A DNA stretch of 64,000 nt from Lachnospiraceae bacterium (GTDB taxonomy: Bacteria > Bacillota > Clostridia > Lachnospirales > Lachnospiraceae). Under the pieces are notes generated by a model. That model saw only the letters and a list, made by a program, of their open reading frames with translations. It did not search any database and was not told where the DNA came from. Positions 8,636 to 17,311 of the stretch are shown here, in pieces. The stretch is taken from positions 1 to 64,000 of the forward strand of contig QXWW01000002.1 of assembly GCA_009911185.1 (NCBI GenBank). Reading direction: 5' to 3'. The first letter of the stretch is position 1. Each line of letters starts with the position of its first letter. The position numbers and the translations under genes were made by a program.

Positions 8636-10000
8636 ATGTCTGAATTTCATCGAATGATCACATACCTCTATTTATATGAACAGGGAATCAAAAGCAGAAA
8701 TATTGGATTTGCAAAAGCAGAAAAAAGAGACCAGCGCTGTCTCTTTGAGGTACATATGAAAAACACCGGGTACAGTCTTTCTCCTGTCCAGGTGTATTTT
8801 TATATACAAAAAGGTGGGCAGCTTGCTGGTATTTCTCTCGGAAAATTTACTTTGAACCGGGGAAGCGGAGAATTTAAAACAATTCTGAACCCGGAAAACA
8901 TTGAGAACAGCGGATATCTCCTTGATGATGTGAAAGGAATCTACATACCCCTTTCCGAGCGGACCATGCTGGTAAGCCAATGGGATGATGATGAGTTTAA
9001 ACGGGAGGCATTTGTGGATCTTGCAGATCTGCCCGACACTGCGAAATCAGAGATTTTAGATAAAGATTCCTCCGATATCGCAAAAGAACCCTTATCCCCG
9101 CAAAATAAAGAGTCCTCTCAGCAATCGGAACATATTTCTAAACCTCTGACGGCAGAATCTTCTCCTTTACCGCAAAAGAACTCTGAATCTCAGATGACGG
9201 GACTTTCTCCTTTGGCAGAAACGACTTCCAAACCAAAAATAACAGAACCCGCTCAAGTAATGGAAGAAATTTCCAAACCACAGACGACAGAATCGTCTCA
9301 GGTATTGGAGAAAACAAGCAATTCGCAGGCATTGGAGGCTTCCGATTTACCCGACAATTCTTTACCTTCAAAACCTGTGAAAGATTTACCGAACAAAGAT
9401 ACGGAAGACTTACATGCAGCCGAAACCAACTTATCGAAATCTTCCGCAAAAACCATGGACGCCTTAAAGGCGGTAGAAGCGCTGCCTCTGCCAGAACGCA
9501 GAACTGCAGGCTTCCATACTGTCAGCAGAAATCCTCATGCACCTCAGAAAAATCCTGCCGCCCAGCCGTCTGCAGATTCTGGCCATTCCAAATCTGAGAC
9601 CCCGGAAGACTGGCATCTGCGCTGGCGTTTCATTCTGGAAAACTTTCCAGTCATGACCCCATTTTCCGGCGATGAAAATACGCTATGTGTCAGACTGGAA
9701 TTAAAAGATATCCGGCAGCTCCCCAGACAATTCTGGTATTTTGGAAACAACAGCTTCCTGCTCCACGGCTTTTTCAATTACCGATATATTATTCTGGGCA
9801 TGACAGAAGAATTTGGCGTTAAAAAATGGTTTATCGGCGTTCCCGGCGTATTTCAGAATCCCGAACGGGTCATGGCAGCCCTCTTTGGCTTTCCAGAATT
9901 TCGCAGCGAAAAACCTTCTCCGATTAATACCGGGCAGTTCGGGTATTGGTACCGCTATCTCAACGAGCTGTCCCAGCCTTCAGAAAAAGCGCCTTCCTGA
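8636..10000 (+). CDS. DUF6128-like protein with low-complexity middle
   Basis: A 454-residue protein with two ordered ends. Residues about 1-130 form a beta-rich N-terminal domain. About 130-320 is a disordered Ser/Pro/Glu/Lys region built from drifting 20-25 residue units of the type 'Ser-Gln-x-x-Glu-x-x-Ser-Lys-Pro'. The C-terminus (about 325-440) is a compact domain rich in Trp, Tyr and Phe (RQFWYFGNNSFLLHG, KKWFIGVPGVF) resembling proteins labelled DUF6128 in Lachnospiraceae. There is no signal peptide, so it is probably cytoplasmic. Function unknown. Confidence 0.7.
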   Translation: MSEFHRMITYLYLYEQGIKSRNIGFAKAEKRDQRCLFEVHMKNTGYSLSPVQVYFYIQKGGQLAGISLGKFTLNRGSGEFKTILNPENIENSGYLLDDVKGIYIPLSERTMLVSQWDDDEFKREAFVDLADLPDTAKSEILDKDSSDIAKEPLSPQNKESSQQSEHISKPLTAESSPLPQKNSESQMTGLSPLAETTSKPKITEPAQVMEEISKPQTTESSQVLEKTSNSQALEASDLPDNSLPSKPVKDLPNKDTEDLHAAETNLSKSSAKTMDALKAVEALPLPERRTAGFHTVSRNPHAPQKNPAAQPSADSGHSKSETPEDWHLRWRFILENFPVMTPFSGDENTLCVRLELKDIRQLPRQFWYFGNNSFLLHGFFNYRYIILGMTEEFGVKKWFIGVPGVFQNPERVMAALFGFPEFRSEKPSPINTGQFGYWYRYLNELSQPSEKAPS

Positions 10001-10032
10001 GAAACGCAAATGTCCTCTGCCTACAGAACATT

Positions 10033-10593
10033 TTAAACCTCCTGCATTTCTTCAGACAGCAGAGCGTATACCTCATGGTCTTTCCAGACGCCATGAAGCT
10101 TTACGCTCTGCCTTTTTGTGCCCTCCTTCACAAAACCAAGTCTTTGAAGGAGCTTTTTTGAAGCTGTATTTTCCGGCTGAACCTGCGCTTCTATGCGATG
10201 CAGCTTCATTTCTGCAAAAGCAATTGCAAGACATTTTTGGATACTCTCTTTTGCATACCCTTTTCCCCAGTATCTTCGGTCAAATTTATATCCCAGCTCA
10301 CAGGACAAATAGGGTGTCCAGCAAATATGCTGGAAGGATACCGTGCCAATCACACGCTCTTCCTTCCCCTTTTCAAATGCCCAGAAACGGACAAAGGACT
10401 GCTTCACAGCCAAATTATATTCGCAGTGCAATAGAGACTTCTGATAGTTCTCTGTATAAAAATTGCGTGGACGGTCAATCTCATACTGCTCAAAAACGTC
10501 CTGATTATCCAGATAAAATTGCAGCACCTGCCTTGCAGCCGTATCTGGCAGAACCTTCAGAATAAGCCGGGGGGTTTCATAATTCATTTTCAT
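10033..10593 (-). CDS. GNAT family N-acetyltransferase, RimJ/RimL type
   Basis: A 186-residue acetyltransferase. It starts with the NYETPRLIL segment typical of ribosomal-protein-type GNAT enzymes, and has the acetyl-CoA loop RRYWGKGYAKESI and the motif-B segment HRIEAQVQPENTASKKLLQRLGF. The acceptor is unknown. I prefer the ATG at 10593 because AGAGGA lies eight bases upstream; another in-frame ATG sits six bases further out. It is convergent with the gene to its left and divergent from tadA. Confidence 0.88.
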   Translation of the reverse strand: MKMNYETPRLILKVLPDTAARQVLQFYLDNQDVFEQYEIDRPRNFYTENYQKSLLHCEYNLAVKQSFVRFWAFEKGKEERVIGTVSFQHICWTPYLSCELGYKFDRRYWGKGYAKESIQKCLAIAFAEMKLHRIEAQVQPENTASKKLLQRLGFVKEGTKRQSVKLHGVWKDHEVYALLSEEMQEV

Positions 10594-10665
10594 TTGCATA
10601 ATCCTCTGATTTCATTTAAACTACTATTCAAATCACATTTTATCACAGAACTGACAGGAGTGTAT

Positions 10666-11145
10666 ATGGAGGAAAAAGAAAAATTTATGCGCGAAGCCAT
10701 CCGCCAGGCGCGCAAAGCGGCCAGAATCCAGGAGGTTCCGATTGGCTGTATCATCGTATACGAAGAAAAAATCATTGCGCGCGGATATAACAGAAGAAAC
10801 GCCGATAAAAATACGCTTGCCCATGCAGAACTATCCGCTATAAAAAAAGCCAGCAAAAAATTAGGGGACTGGAGGCTTGAGGGCTGTACCATGTATGTTA
10901 CCTTAGAACCATGCCAGATGTGCGCCGGAGCCATCGTTCAGGCTCGTATCGACAAAGTGGTTATAGGCAGTATGAATCCCAAAGCAGGCTGCGCCGGTTC
11001 TTTACTGAATTTACTGCAGTTTCCCGCCTTCAATCACCAGGTTGCGCTGGAAAAAGGGGTGCTGGAAGAAGAATGTTCACAAATGCTCAGCGATTTTTTT
11101 AAAAATTTACGCGAAAAAAAACGGCAGGAGAAAGAAAATAGCTAA
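10666..11145 (+). CDS. tadA: tRNA adenosine(34) deaminase TadA
   Basis: Converts adenosine 34 of tRNA-Arg(ACG) to inosine. The 159-residue protein has the zinc and catalytic motif HAE (53-55) and PCQMC (82-86). AGGAG lies five bases before the ATG at 10666; the open frame extends further upstream, but without a start that carries a ribosome site. It is followed directly by the SRP RNA gene, the same order as in Bacillus subtilis (tadA-scr-dnaX). Confidence 0.95.
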   Translation: MEEKEKFMREAIRQARKAARIQEVPIGCIIVYEEKIIARGYNRRNADKNTLAHAELSAIKKASKKLGDWRLEGCTMYVTLEPCQMCAGAIVQARIDKVVIGSMNPKAGCAGSLLNLLQFPAFNHQVALEKGVLEEECSQMLSDFFKNLREKKRQEKENS

Positions 11146-11161
11146 AAACCCTACGAGCATG

Positions 11162-11190
11162 TTGACTTTTTTTCTGAAACACGCTATACT
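11162..11190 (+). promoter_or_regulatory. Strong sigma-A promoter of the SRP RNA
   Basis: TTGACT (11162-11167) and TATACT (11185-11190) with a 17-base spacer place the start near 11197, exactly at the 5' end of the folded RNA. Confidence 0.8.
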
Positions 11191-11197
11191 TAAATCT

Positions 11198-11459
11198 CCG
11201 AGCAGCCGGGGCGGCAGCGGTGCCCTGTACCAACAATCCGCTATAGTTGGGGTGATGCTCTGCCCCGGGTTTTTGGCTGTGGGGCTGCCTTTTATAAGTG
11301 GTGATGACGTTTGGGTCTTACGCAATGGAAATCTGTGAACCGTGTCAGGTTGGGAACAAAGCAGCACTAAGCAGAACCTTTCATGTGCCGTAAGGCAGCC
11401 TGAACCGAGCTAACTGTAAGAGTAACGTCCATGGTCAGGATTCAAAGCAGAGCGCTCGG
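11198..11459 (+). ncRNA. ffs: Signal recognition particle RNA, large bacterial type
   Basis: About 262 bases, close to the roughly 270-base scRNA of Bacillus. The ends pair: CCGAGC at 11198-11203 with GCTCGG at 11454-11459. The conserved Ffh-binding hairpin is at 11343-11372, with TCAGG, the GGGAAC loop and AGCAG. The 5' part holds the paired loops of an Alu-like domain. It is placed between tadA and perR. No clear T-run terminator follows. Confidence 0.92.
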
Positions 11460-11584
11460 TATTATCATTTCTGACAACATGAAATATTATCGAACAACAT
11501 TTTCTATCCGTATTTCATACAGTTATCCTTATGATCACTGTATGCCGGAAAACTACCTGGAGAAATTTACCAATCCCTTTGCAC

Positions 11585-11644
11585 TTGACAGATCGGTGTA
11601 AAGGGATTATATTTATTTTGTAAACAATAATAATTACTATTATT
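11585..11644 (+). promoter_or_regulatory. perR promoter with Fur/PerR-type operator
   Basis: TTGACA (11585-11590) and TATATT (11608-11613) with a 17-base spacer form the promoter. Just downstream, 11626-11644 is a 9-1-9 inverted repeat AATAATAAT-T-ACTATTATT with one mismatch. It shares the AATAATTACT core with the operator before rubrerythrin, which suggests that PerR represses its own gene. Confidence 0.75.
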
Positions 11645-11662
11645 TTAATGGAGGGAATATCA

Positions 11663-12055
11663 TTGACTAAGCACAGCCGTCAGAGAGAATGCATCAAAGA
11701 ATTTCTGACAAACCGCTTTGACCATCCCACCGCCGAAACTGTATATCTGAATGTAAAAAAGGAATTTCCAAATATCAGCTTGGGAACTGTATACCGGAAT
11801 CTGTCTCTGCTGTCCGACCGAGGAGAGATACGCAAGCTCTCTACTGGGACAGGACCCGACCGTTTTGATGGAAATATAGCTCCTCATTACCATGTACTCT
11901 GCACAGAATGCGGCGGCGTCCTGGATCTTAATATGGAGAATATTGATCACATTAACGCCCTTGCAAAAATGCAGTTCGAAGGTGAGATTTCCGGGCATGT
12001 CACTTATTTCTTAGGAAAATGCCCGGTATGTCTGAACAAAGAAAATCAAAAATAA
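11663..12055 (+). CDS. perR: Peroxide-responsive repressor PerR (Fur family)
   Basis: A 130-residue Fur-family repressor. The winged helix includes HPTAETVY and SLGTVYRNL. The candidate regulatory metal ligands match Bacillus PerR: His21, Asp69 (in RFD), His75, His77 and Asp95. Structural zinc is held by Cys80/Cys83 and Cys120/Cys123. The RFD segment and the rubrerythrin target favour PerR over Fur or Zur. I chose the TTG at 11663, seven bases after GGAGGG; the ATG at 11648 overlaps that ribosome site. It would sense peroxide by iron-catalysed histidine oxidation, as known for the family. Confidence 0.85.
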   Translation: MTKHSRQRECIKEFLTNRFDHPTAETVYLNVKKEFPNISLGTVYRNLSLLSDRGEIRKLSTGTGPDRFDGNIAPHYHVLCTECGGVLDLNMENIDHINALAKMQFEGEISGHVTYFLGKCPVCLNKENQK

Positions 12056-12057
12056 TA

Positions 12058-12112
12058 TTGACATTCACAAGCAGATGTGATATTTTAATAACAGTAATAA
12101 TTACTGTTATTA
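12058..12112 (+). promoter_or_regulatory. Rubrerythrin promoter overlapping a perfect 13-1-13 palindrome
   Basis: TTGACA (12058-12063), a 17-base spacer and TATTTT (12081-12086) form the promoter. The operator at 12086-12112 is a perfect inverted repeat, TAATAACAGTAAT-A-ATTACTGTTATTA, overlapping the last base of the -10. Its position fits repression by PerR. Confidence 0.82.
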
Positions 12113-12159
12113 CCACAGAATAAATTTAAAACTTTATATAAAGAAAGGAAGACAAAAGA

Positions 12160-12702
12160 ATGAAAAAATTTGTATGTAATGTATGCGGTTATGTTTATGA
12201 AGGAGATGCAGCACCGGAAAAATGTCCACAGTGTAATGCGCCGGCTTCCAAGTTCACAGAACAGTCCGGAGAGAAGACATGGGCTGCAGAACATGTAGTA
12301 GGCGTAGCACAGGGCGTTTCCGATGATATTATAGAAGATTTAAGAGCGAACTTCAATGGAGAATGCAGCGAAGTCGGCATGTACCTTGCTATGGCAAGAG
12401 TTGCCCATAGAGAAGGGTATCCGGAAATCGGTTTATATTGGGAAAAAGCTGCTTATGAAGAGGCTGAACATGCGGCAAAATTTGCTGAATTGTTGGGCGA
12501 AGTTGTTACTGACAGCACAAAGAAGAATCTGGAAATGCGTGTAGAGGCAGAAAACGGCGCAACCGCCGGTAAATTTGACCTTGCGAAACGTGCAAAGGCC
12601 GCTAATCTGGATGCAATCCATGATACGGTTCATGAGATGGCGCGCGACGAGGCTAGACACGGCAAAGCGTTTGAAGGTCTGCTTAAGAGATATTTTGGTT
12701 AA
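12160..12702 (+). CDS. rbr: Rubrerythrin with N-terminal rubredoxin domain
   Basis: A peroxide reductase of anaerobes, 180 residues. The order is reversed relative to classical rubrerythrin: a rubredoxin-type FeS4 site comes first (Cys6, Cys9, Cys22, Cys25), then a four-helix diiron domain with [25 protein letters not shown] and [10 protein letters not shown]. In Clostridium acetobutylicum proteins of this type are PerR-controlled and work as NADH-linked peroxidases. AAGAAAGGAAG precedes the ATG, and a terminator follows, so it is probably a one-gene unit. Confidence 0.93.
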   Translation: MKKFVCNVCGYVYEGDAAPEKCPQCNAPASKFTEQSGEKTWAAEHVVGVAQGVSDDIIEDLRANFNGECSEVGMYLAMARVAHREGYPEIGLYWEKAAYEEAEHAAKFAELLGEVVTDSTKKNLEMRVEAENGATAGKFDLAKRAKAANLDAIHDTVHEMARDEARHGKAFEGLLKRYFG

Positions 12703-12727
12703 GCAATACAAGGATTTTTGAAAGTTG

Positions 12728-12760
12728 AGAGGATAGGTTTTATAGCCTGTCCTCTTTTTT
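12728..12760 (+). terminator. Rho-independent terminator of rubrerythrin
   Basis: AGAGGATAGG pairs with CCTGTCCTCT (one G-U pair) around a short loop, followed by six T. Confidence 0.88.
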
Positions 12761-13688
12761 CAAGTGAAAGAAACGTGTGCTTAATTGAACTGCCGCCGCT
12801 CTACTTTTAACTAATCTTATATTGTTCATCTAAATTTTGCTCTGGATGCCGCCTTTTTTAGGCCTGTCATTTTTTAATGCCTTTTCAAATTTTGAGATAA
12901 TTATTTTTAGAATAGTGCCACTACAATTTCCTAATTCTATTGATTGCATGTTTTTTCTTACTCTCAGACAGAGAAACGGCTTTTAAACTTTTTTCGTTCC
13001 TATGCTTCTCTTTCGCTTGTTGTGCAGTTCCCCTCCAACAGCAGTCCCACCAACCTTTATTCCTAAATATGCCGCTCAATAAGTATCATATGGTTTTTAG
13101 TATTAACGGTGTATTTGATATCACTTTAGCATATCCTTTTTGAGAAGTCGATAAGTTGTCAAATTACTGTTTTAATTTAGGATAGTAGAGTCATCTTGAA
13201 ATTCATTCAAATATTAATTTCTTTTGCAGCGCTTGACATCCACCAAATATGCTGTATAGCTGATATTGCTTTTTATTGATTTTCTTTTTTGTGCCTCTTC
13301 AGTTTGATACTTCCTGGAAGTATGGCAAAATCTCTCATAAGTGAATACCGTCCTTCCATGTATTAATCTTGCCTCTTGAAGAAAAGGGAAAAATTTCTAT
13401 TATCACAATAAAATAAGGACACACAACGGTACAAAACTTACATTTTTAATGCGTATGTCCTGCTGCTATTTCTGATAAAAGTGATGCTGCTTCATACGAC
13501 GGCCAACAAATTGCTCCCGTGCAATGCATAAATATCTCTCCTTTCCCCGGTCTTGTGTTTGCCCCGCACATAGAGACAAACCCTAATAACCAGACGAGAC
13601 ACTAGATTAAAATTACTACACTATCTATATTGTTCCCTGCGTATAGAGACAAACCTGCAAAGAATTTTCTTCATTTATACTAAATTAT
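12761..13688. other. Gene-poor, decayed region
   Basis: About 930 bases without a supported gene. A minus-strand open fragment near 13013-13075 reads AAYLGIKVGGTAVGGEL and then Lys/Arg-rich residues, but it is flanked by stops; it looks like a gene remnant. The 13-base sequence ATAGAGACAAACC occurs twice, at 13570-13582 and 13643-13655, each preceded by a CCC(C/T)GC block. This is two copies only, not a CRISPR array. The low GC and many stops fit old inserted DNA. Confidence 0.45.
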
Positions 13689-13739
13689 ACTTTGTACAAT
13701 GTTTTTACAAGTACTATTTTTTTGTATCTATGCTATAAT
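13689..13739 (+). promoter_or_regulatory. Promoter/operator region of the HxlR regulator
   Basis: TATAAT at 13734-13739 is a good -10; no convincing -35 is seen. Upstream, ACTTTGTA (13689-13696) and TACAAGT (13706-13712) form an imperfect inverted repeat that could be the regulator's own site. The assignment is tentative. Confidence 0.4.
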
Positions 13740-13799
13740 GTGTACGTTAATTGTTATAAATTAGTGTATTATGCCTTCATCTTAAAAGGAGCAACAGAA

Positions 13800-14129
13800 A
13801 TGAAAAAAAGCGCATTATCAATCGAACGATGCAAGACAGTTTCTACCATACAGAAAATTTTAGGCGGCAAATGGAAAATCGAAATTATTTATTATATTGC
13901 TTTTAGAGACATACACCGTTTCGGAGAACTTCGCAGGCATATTGGTGATATCACGGAATCAAGCCTGACAAAGCAACTTCGTGAATTACAGGCAGATGGC
14001 TTCATTACCCGACATGACTACAAAGAAGTTCCTCCCCATGTGGAATATAACCTTACTGACTTAGGAAAAAGTTTTATTCCCGTCTTTGAATATATGAAAC
14101 AATGGGGAGATGAAAATCTAAATATATAA
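13800..14129 (+). CDS. HxlR family transcriptional regulator
   Basis: A 109-residue winged-helix regulator. The family signature is clear: CKTVSTIQKILGGKWKIEII, FGELRRHIGDITESSLTKQLREL and the wing DGFITRHDYKEVPPHVEYNLTDLG. Members often sense electrophiles or quinones through a Cys near the N-terminus; here Cys11 is in that place. AAGGA lies nine bases before the ATG at 13800. No target gene is next to it, so what it controls is unknown; it stands alone in a decayed region. Confidence 0.9.
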   Translation: MKKSALSIERCKTVSTIQKILGGKWKIEIIYYIAFRDIHRFGELRRHIGDITESSLTKQLRELQADGFITRHDYKEVPPHVEYNLTDLGKSFIPVFEYMKQWGDENLNI

Positions 14130-14180
14130 TTGATTTTTCATTGCCCACGGGAAAAAATTGGACTGCCGAAAATGAAAAAT

Positions 14181-14231
14181 TCCACAATATATAGTACAGA
14201 TATTTGTCATATTGTAACTATATATCGTGGA
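14181..14231. repeat. 16-base inverted repeat with 19-base loop
   Basis: Bases 14181-14196 (TCCACAATATATAGTA) and 14216-14231 are near-perfect inverted copies with two mismatches. There is no T-run on either side, so it is not a standard terminator. It lies between the convergent HxlR and LRR genes. Confidence 0.6.
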
Positions 14232-14324
14232 ATCCCTGCATTTTATAACCGCTCTATCCTTGAAAATCCGGCTATCCTATCATTTAGAGAACTCAGCAAC
14301 AAATACAATTTCACACCTCAGCGT

Positions 14325-16856
14325 TTACTTCTTAATCTTGCTGCTCACTTTTACTTTACTCCATGTTCCATCCAGAGTTTCTTTGCCAGATTTCTTATAA
14401 CTGCACACCCTCACATAATATTTCTTACCTGTTTTCAATTTTGTAAACGTATAGGAAGTCTTTGACATTCTCTTCGATTTCACGTTTTTCTTAAATTTTT
14501 TATCTGTGCTTATTTGAACCCGATACCCCGACGCCATTTTATCCCTGACCCATTTCACAGTCAGTTTTTTGCCCTTTACCGCCTTTACTGCCTTTACCGA
14601 CTGCTTCTTTGGACTTACCTTGACTGTCACATTCTCAGATGCTTCGCCTGCCTTGATGTTTATGGTGGCAACTCCGGTCTGTTTGATTGTTACTTCTCCA
14701 GTACTCTTATCAACAACGGCAATCTTCGGGTTAGAGCTTGTGAAGGTCATCTCGCTCTTGGATGATGCATCGATCTTAAATGGCTTTGTACCATATACAA
14801 CCTTATACAAAGTTCTTCTACAGGTAATGGATGCGATCGGTTCCTGATCTGCTGGTCGATTAATTGTAAAGCTGACTGTCTTGCTGCCAGTATAATTTCC
14901 CTTACCTGTAACAGTTAATTGAGCCGTTCCCGCTTCGGTATTGTTGCTATAAGAAACAGCGTAGTCTGTATTTAAAACTAATGTTTTACCATTCAGTTTT
15001 ACAATTACAGATGGCATCTTGGGTTTTCCATCGTAAGTGTAACTAGTTTGGGACAATGTCACAATCGCTTGGGAAATATTTTCAATATTTCCTGAATTGT
15101 CTCCCCCTGGATTACCTCCGTTTCCGGGTTCGTCTCCTCCTCCTGGTTTATCTCCAGTTCCGGGTTCGTCTCCCCCTCCTGGTTTATCTCCAGTTCCGGG
15201 TTCGTCTCCTCCTCCTGGTTTATCTCCAGTTCCGGGTTCGTCTCCTCCTCCTGGTTTATCTCCAGTTCCGGGTTCGTCTCCCCCTCCTGGTTTATCTCCA
15301 GTTCCAGGTTCGTCTCCTCCTCCTGGTTCGTCGGGATCAGAATCGCTGGGGGGAATGTAGTTATAATGTATATTTGCCTTTGACACTATCGCTATCGTAT
15401 CACCTAATTTACTTATACTGTTCCACTGCGCTTCGGTTCCTGTAAAATATATATCCTTCAGGGAAGAAGATGAGAATGCAGCCATACCTATTGATGTTAC
15501 GCTGTCTGGTATTACGATAGTAGTCAATCCCTGACAGGAAGCGAATGCTGTCCCTCCGATACTTTCTGCGCCCTGCGGAATTTCCACTCCGGCAAGCATC
15601 AGGCAGTTCTGAAACATCCCCTCACTAATGCGATCTATACTTTTAGGCAGCTTTACATTCATCAGATAGTAGCATTGTGTAAACATATTGTCGCCCATTT
15701 TTACCTGTTTGCTGCCAGGAGCAAACGTTACACTTTCCAATTTCTGACATTGAAAGAATGTACCGGCTCCCACTTCTCCAATACTGGCAGGTAAATCTAT
15801 AGAGGTAAGGCTTGCGCAAGCGCGGAACGCATTCTGGACAATTGTCTCCACCCCTTCTGAAACAGTCACCGAACTTAGATTTTGACATTCTCGGAAGGCA
15901 CTGTCACTGATGGTTTTCACACTTGATGGAATGGTCACGGAAATAATTGAAGAACCGCGAAAAGCGCTGTTGCCAATTATTGTCACACTGGGGGCAATCT
16001 TTACACTAAGAACGCCACATTCCCAAAAAGCACAGGAACCAATACTGGTAACACCTTCCTCGATAACGACCTTTCGAACCTGACCGTTGTTATCGCTCCA
16101 CGGCTGTTCCTCAATGCTGCCAAAGTCCGGCATATCCCCCTTGCCAGAGATCGTCAGCGTACCTGCCTTCGTCAAATTCCAGGTAAGCCCTCCGTCAAGA
16201 GTTCCATTGCCAATTGATACATTGGCCTCCGGATCATCTGGTGGAACATAGCCTTCCGGATAGCGGGTAATATAATGGCTGGTGCTGCTCATCACCTCTT
16301 CCTTAGAAATTGCCCTGCCCCAATGTACCCTGCCTTTGTGGTCTCCGGTGCTGATGTTTCCTTCGGCCACAACCACACCTGCATCATTCACTTCAAGTAC
16401 GATTACAGTATGAACATCATTATCTACCCGCAGGATATCTCCGACTTTTATATCCTCATAAGAAAACGCACCTGCTGCGTACATTCTGGCTGGCAAACTG
16501 CCAAATGCCTCATCACTGAGTATAAAAGCAAAGGCTACACAACCTACAGCGACGATATTCTTCCCATCAAGCATTCCGCCCTTCCAACGGTAATATCCCT
16601 TTGAGTCTGAATAAGGCTCATCGTTGGTCCAAGGTGTTCCCTCTTTATATTCATCCCGATCCTTCAGTGCTATCATGGCATCATAAACTTCTGTCGGAGA
16701 AGGAATCTCACTATCTCGAGCCACTGACCCTGAACCAGATTCTTCTATAAGCACATCTTCCTGCAGCAAAGAATCTTCCTGTGATGCATATGCTATGGAT
16801 GGAGAAGACATACATAAGCATATTGCTAAAACAACTGAAACAATTCGTTTTTTCAA
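14325..16856 (-). CDS. Secreted leucine-rich-repeat protein with papain-like, Ig-like and FN3 domains
   Basis: An 843-residue exported protein. It has a signal peptide (1-25), then a domain at about 50-200 resembling papain-fold amidases, with Cys106 in GCVAFAF and His149 in DVHTVIVLEV. BspA-type LRR_5 repeats (CxxLxSVxxPxxVxxIGxxAF pattern) run from about 250 to 490. About 502-590 is a Gly/Asp/Pro repeat with a 12-residue period (GGGDEPGTGDKP). An Ig-like domain, a BIG2-like domain and a C-terminal fibronectin-III domain follow. No sorting signal or membrane anchor is seen. The start is TTG, eight bases after AGGAGG. An adhesion or wall-remodelling role is inferred. Confidence 0.85.
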   Translation of the reverse strand: MKKRIVSVVLAICLCMSSPSIAYASQEDSLLQEDVLIEESGSGSVARDSEIPSPTEVYDAMIALKDRDEYKEGTPWTNDEPYSDSKGYYRWKGGMLDGKNIVAVGCVAFAFILSDEAFGSLPARMYAAGAFSYEDIKVGDILRVDNDVHTVIVLEVNDAGVVVAEGNISTGDHKGRVHWGRAISKEEVMSSTSHYITRYPEGYVPPDDPEANVSIGNGTLDGGLTWNLTKAGTLTISGKGDMPDFGSIEEQPWSDNNGQVRKVVIEEGVTSIGSCAFWECGVLSVKIAPSVTIIGNSAFRGSSIISVTIPSSVKTISDSAFRECQNLSSVTVSEGVETIVQNAFRACASLTSIDLPASIGEVGAGTFFQCQKLESVTFAPGSKQVKMGDNMFTQCYYLMNVKLPKSIDRISEGMFQNCLMLAGVEIPQGAESIGGTAFASCQGLTTIVIPDSVTSIGMAAFSSSSLKDIYFTGTEAQWNSISKLGDTIAIVSKANIHYNYIPPSDSDPDEPGGGDEPGTGDKPGGGDEPGTGDKPGGGDEPGTGDKPGGGDEPGTGDKPGGGDEPGTGDKPGGGDEPGNGGNPGGDNSGNIENISQAIVTLSQTSYTYDGKPKMPSVIVKLNGKTLVLNTDYAVSYSNNTEAGTAQLTVTGKGNYTGSKTVSFTINRPADQEPIASITCRRTLYKVVYGTKPFKIDASSKSEMTFTSSNPKIAVVDKSTGEVTIKQTGVATINIKAGEASENVTVKVSPKKQSVKAVKAVKGKKLTVKWVRDKMASGYRVQISTDKKFKKNVKSKRMSKTSYTFTKLKTGKKYYVRVCSYKKSGKETLDGTWSKVKVSSKIKK
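15124..15328. repeat. 36-base tandem repeat inside the LRR protein gene
   Basis: Five near-identical 36-base units start at 15124, 15160, 15196, 15232 and 15268, with a partial sixth at 15304. They encode the GGGDEPGTGDKP linker. Differences are almost all single third-position changes, so the array is recently expanded and probably variable between strains. Confidence 0.92.
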
Positions 16857-17311
16857 TTTTACAACCTCCTGATTTTAATTTTTAACCATGAACAAAATTC
16901 TACACATCTATGTAGATTTTAGAGGCATGGCTTACCTCTTTTCCACTGCTCACTTTAAAATAACAATCAACTTCTGGCAATTTCTATCAGGTTATCAAAA
17001 TTAATTCAGATAAAAGGCGCTGACTGCTAACTACCATTCAGATATTCTGAATACTCTCTGCCCTCTTATCCTCAAACTTGATATTATTTCATTTCTATTT
17101 CAAGATATTCCCAATTTTACAATTAAGGAAACCCTTGGCTAATAATACCATTCCCTCTACTATAAATATATTGTTATTTTTCTGCTTTGTCAATAGGCTT
17201 GACAGCTCTGCCATGATAAACGCATGATTCATTCTGACCTTTTAAATTATATTTTGGTGTTAATACACAGTTTTTTCATTTTGTGTAAAAAAAATATCTT
17301 CAAACTTACTA
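16857..17311. other. Intergenic region upstream of the LRR gene
   Basis: AT-rich, with no coding signal. It contains the AGGAGG ribosome site of the LRR gene (16865-16870) and a small hairpin GAGG(...)CCTC around 16920-16940. I see no convincing promoter. Confidence 0.4.

Noticed and set aside
12940-13143. 67-codon plus-strand frame
   Set aside because: No ribosome site, Phe/Cys/Leu-rich, and the opposite strand shows remnant-like coding instead.
13561-13655. Possible CRISPR array
   Set aside because: Only two short, imperfect repeat copies with a 60-base gap and no cas genes.
14130-14465. 111-codon frame after the HxlR gene
   Set aside because: It overlaps the end of the LRR gene on the other strand, contains the inverted repeat, and has no ribosome site.
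15097-15445. Plus-strand open frames across the LRR gene repeats
   Set aside because: They arise from the 36-base repeat on the opposite strand; the minus-strand gene explains the sequence fully.
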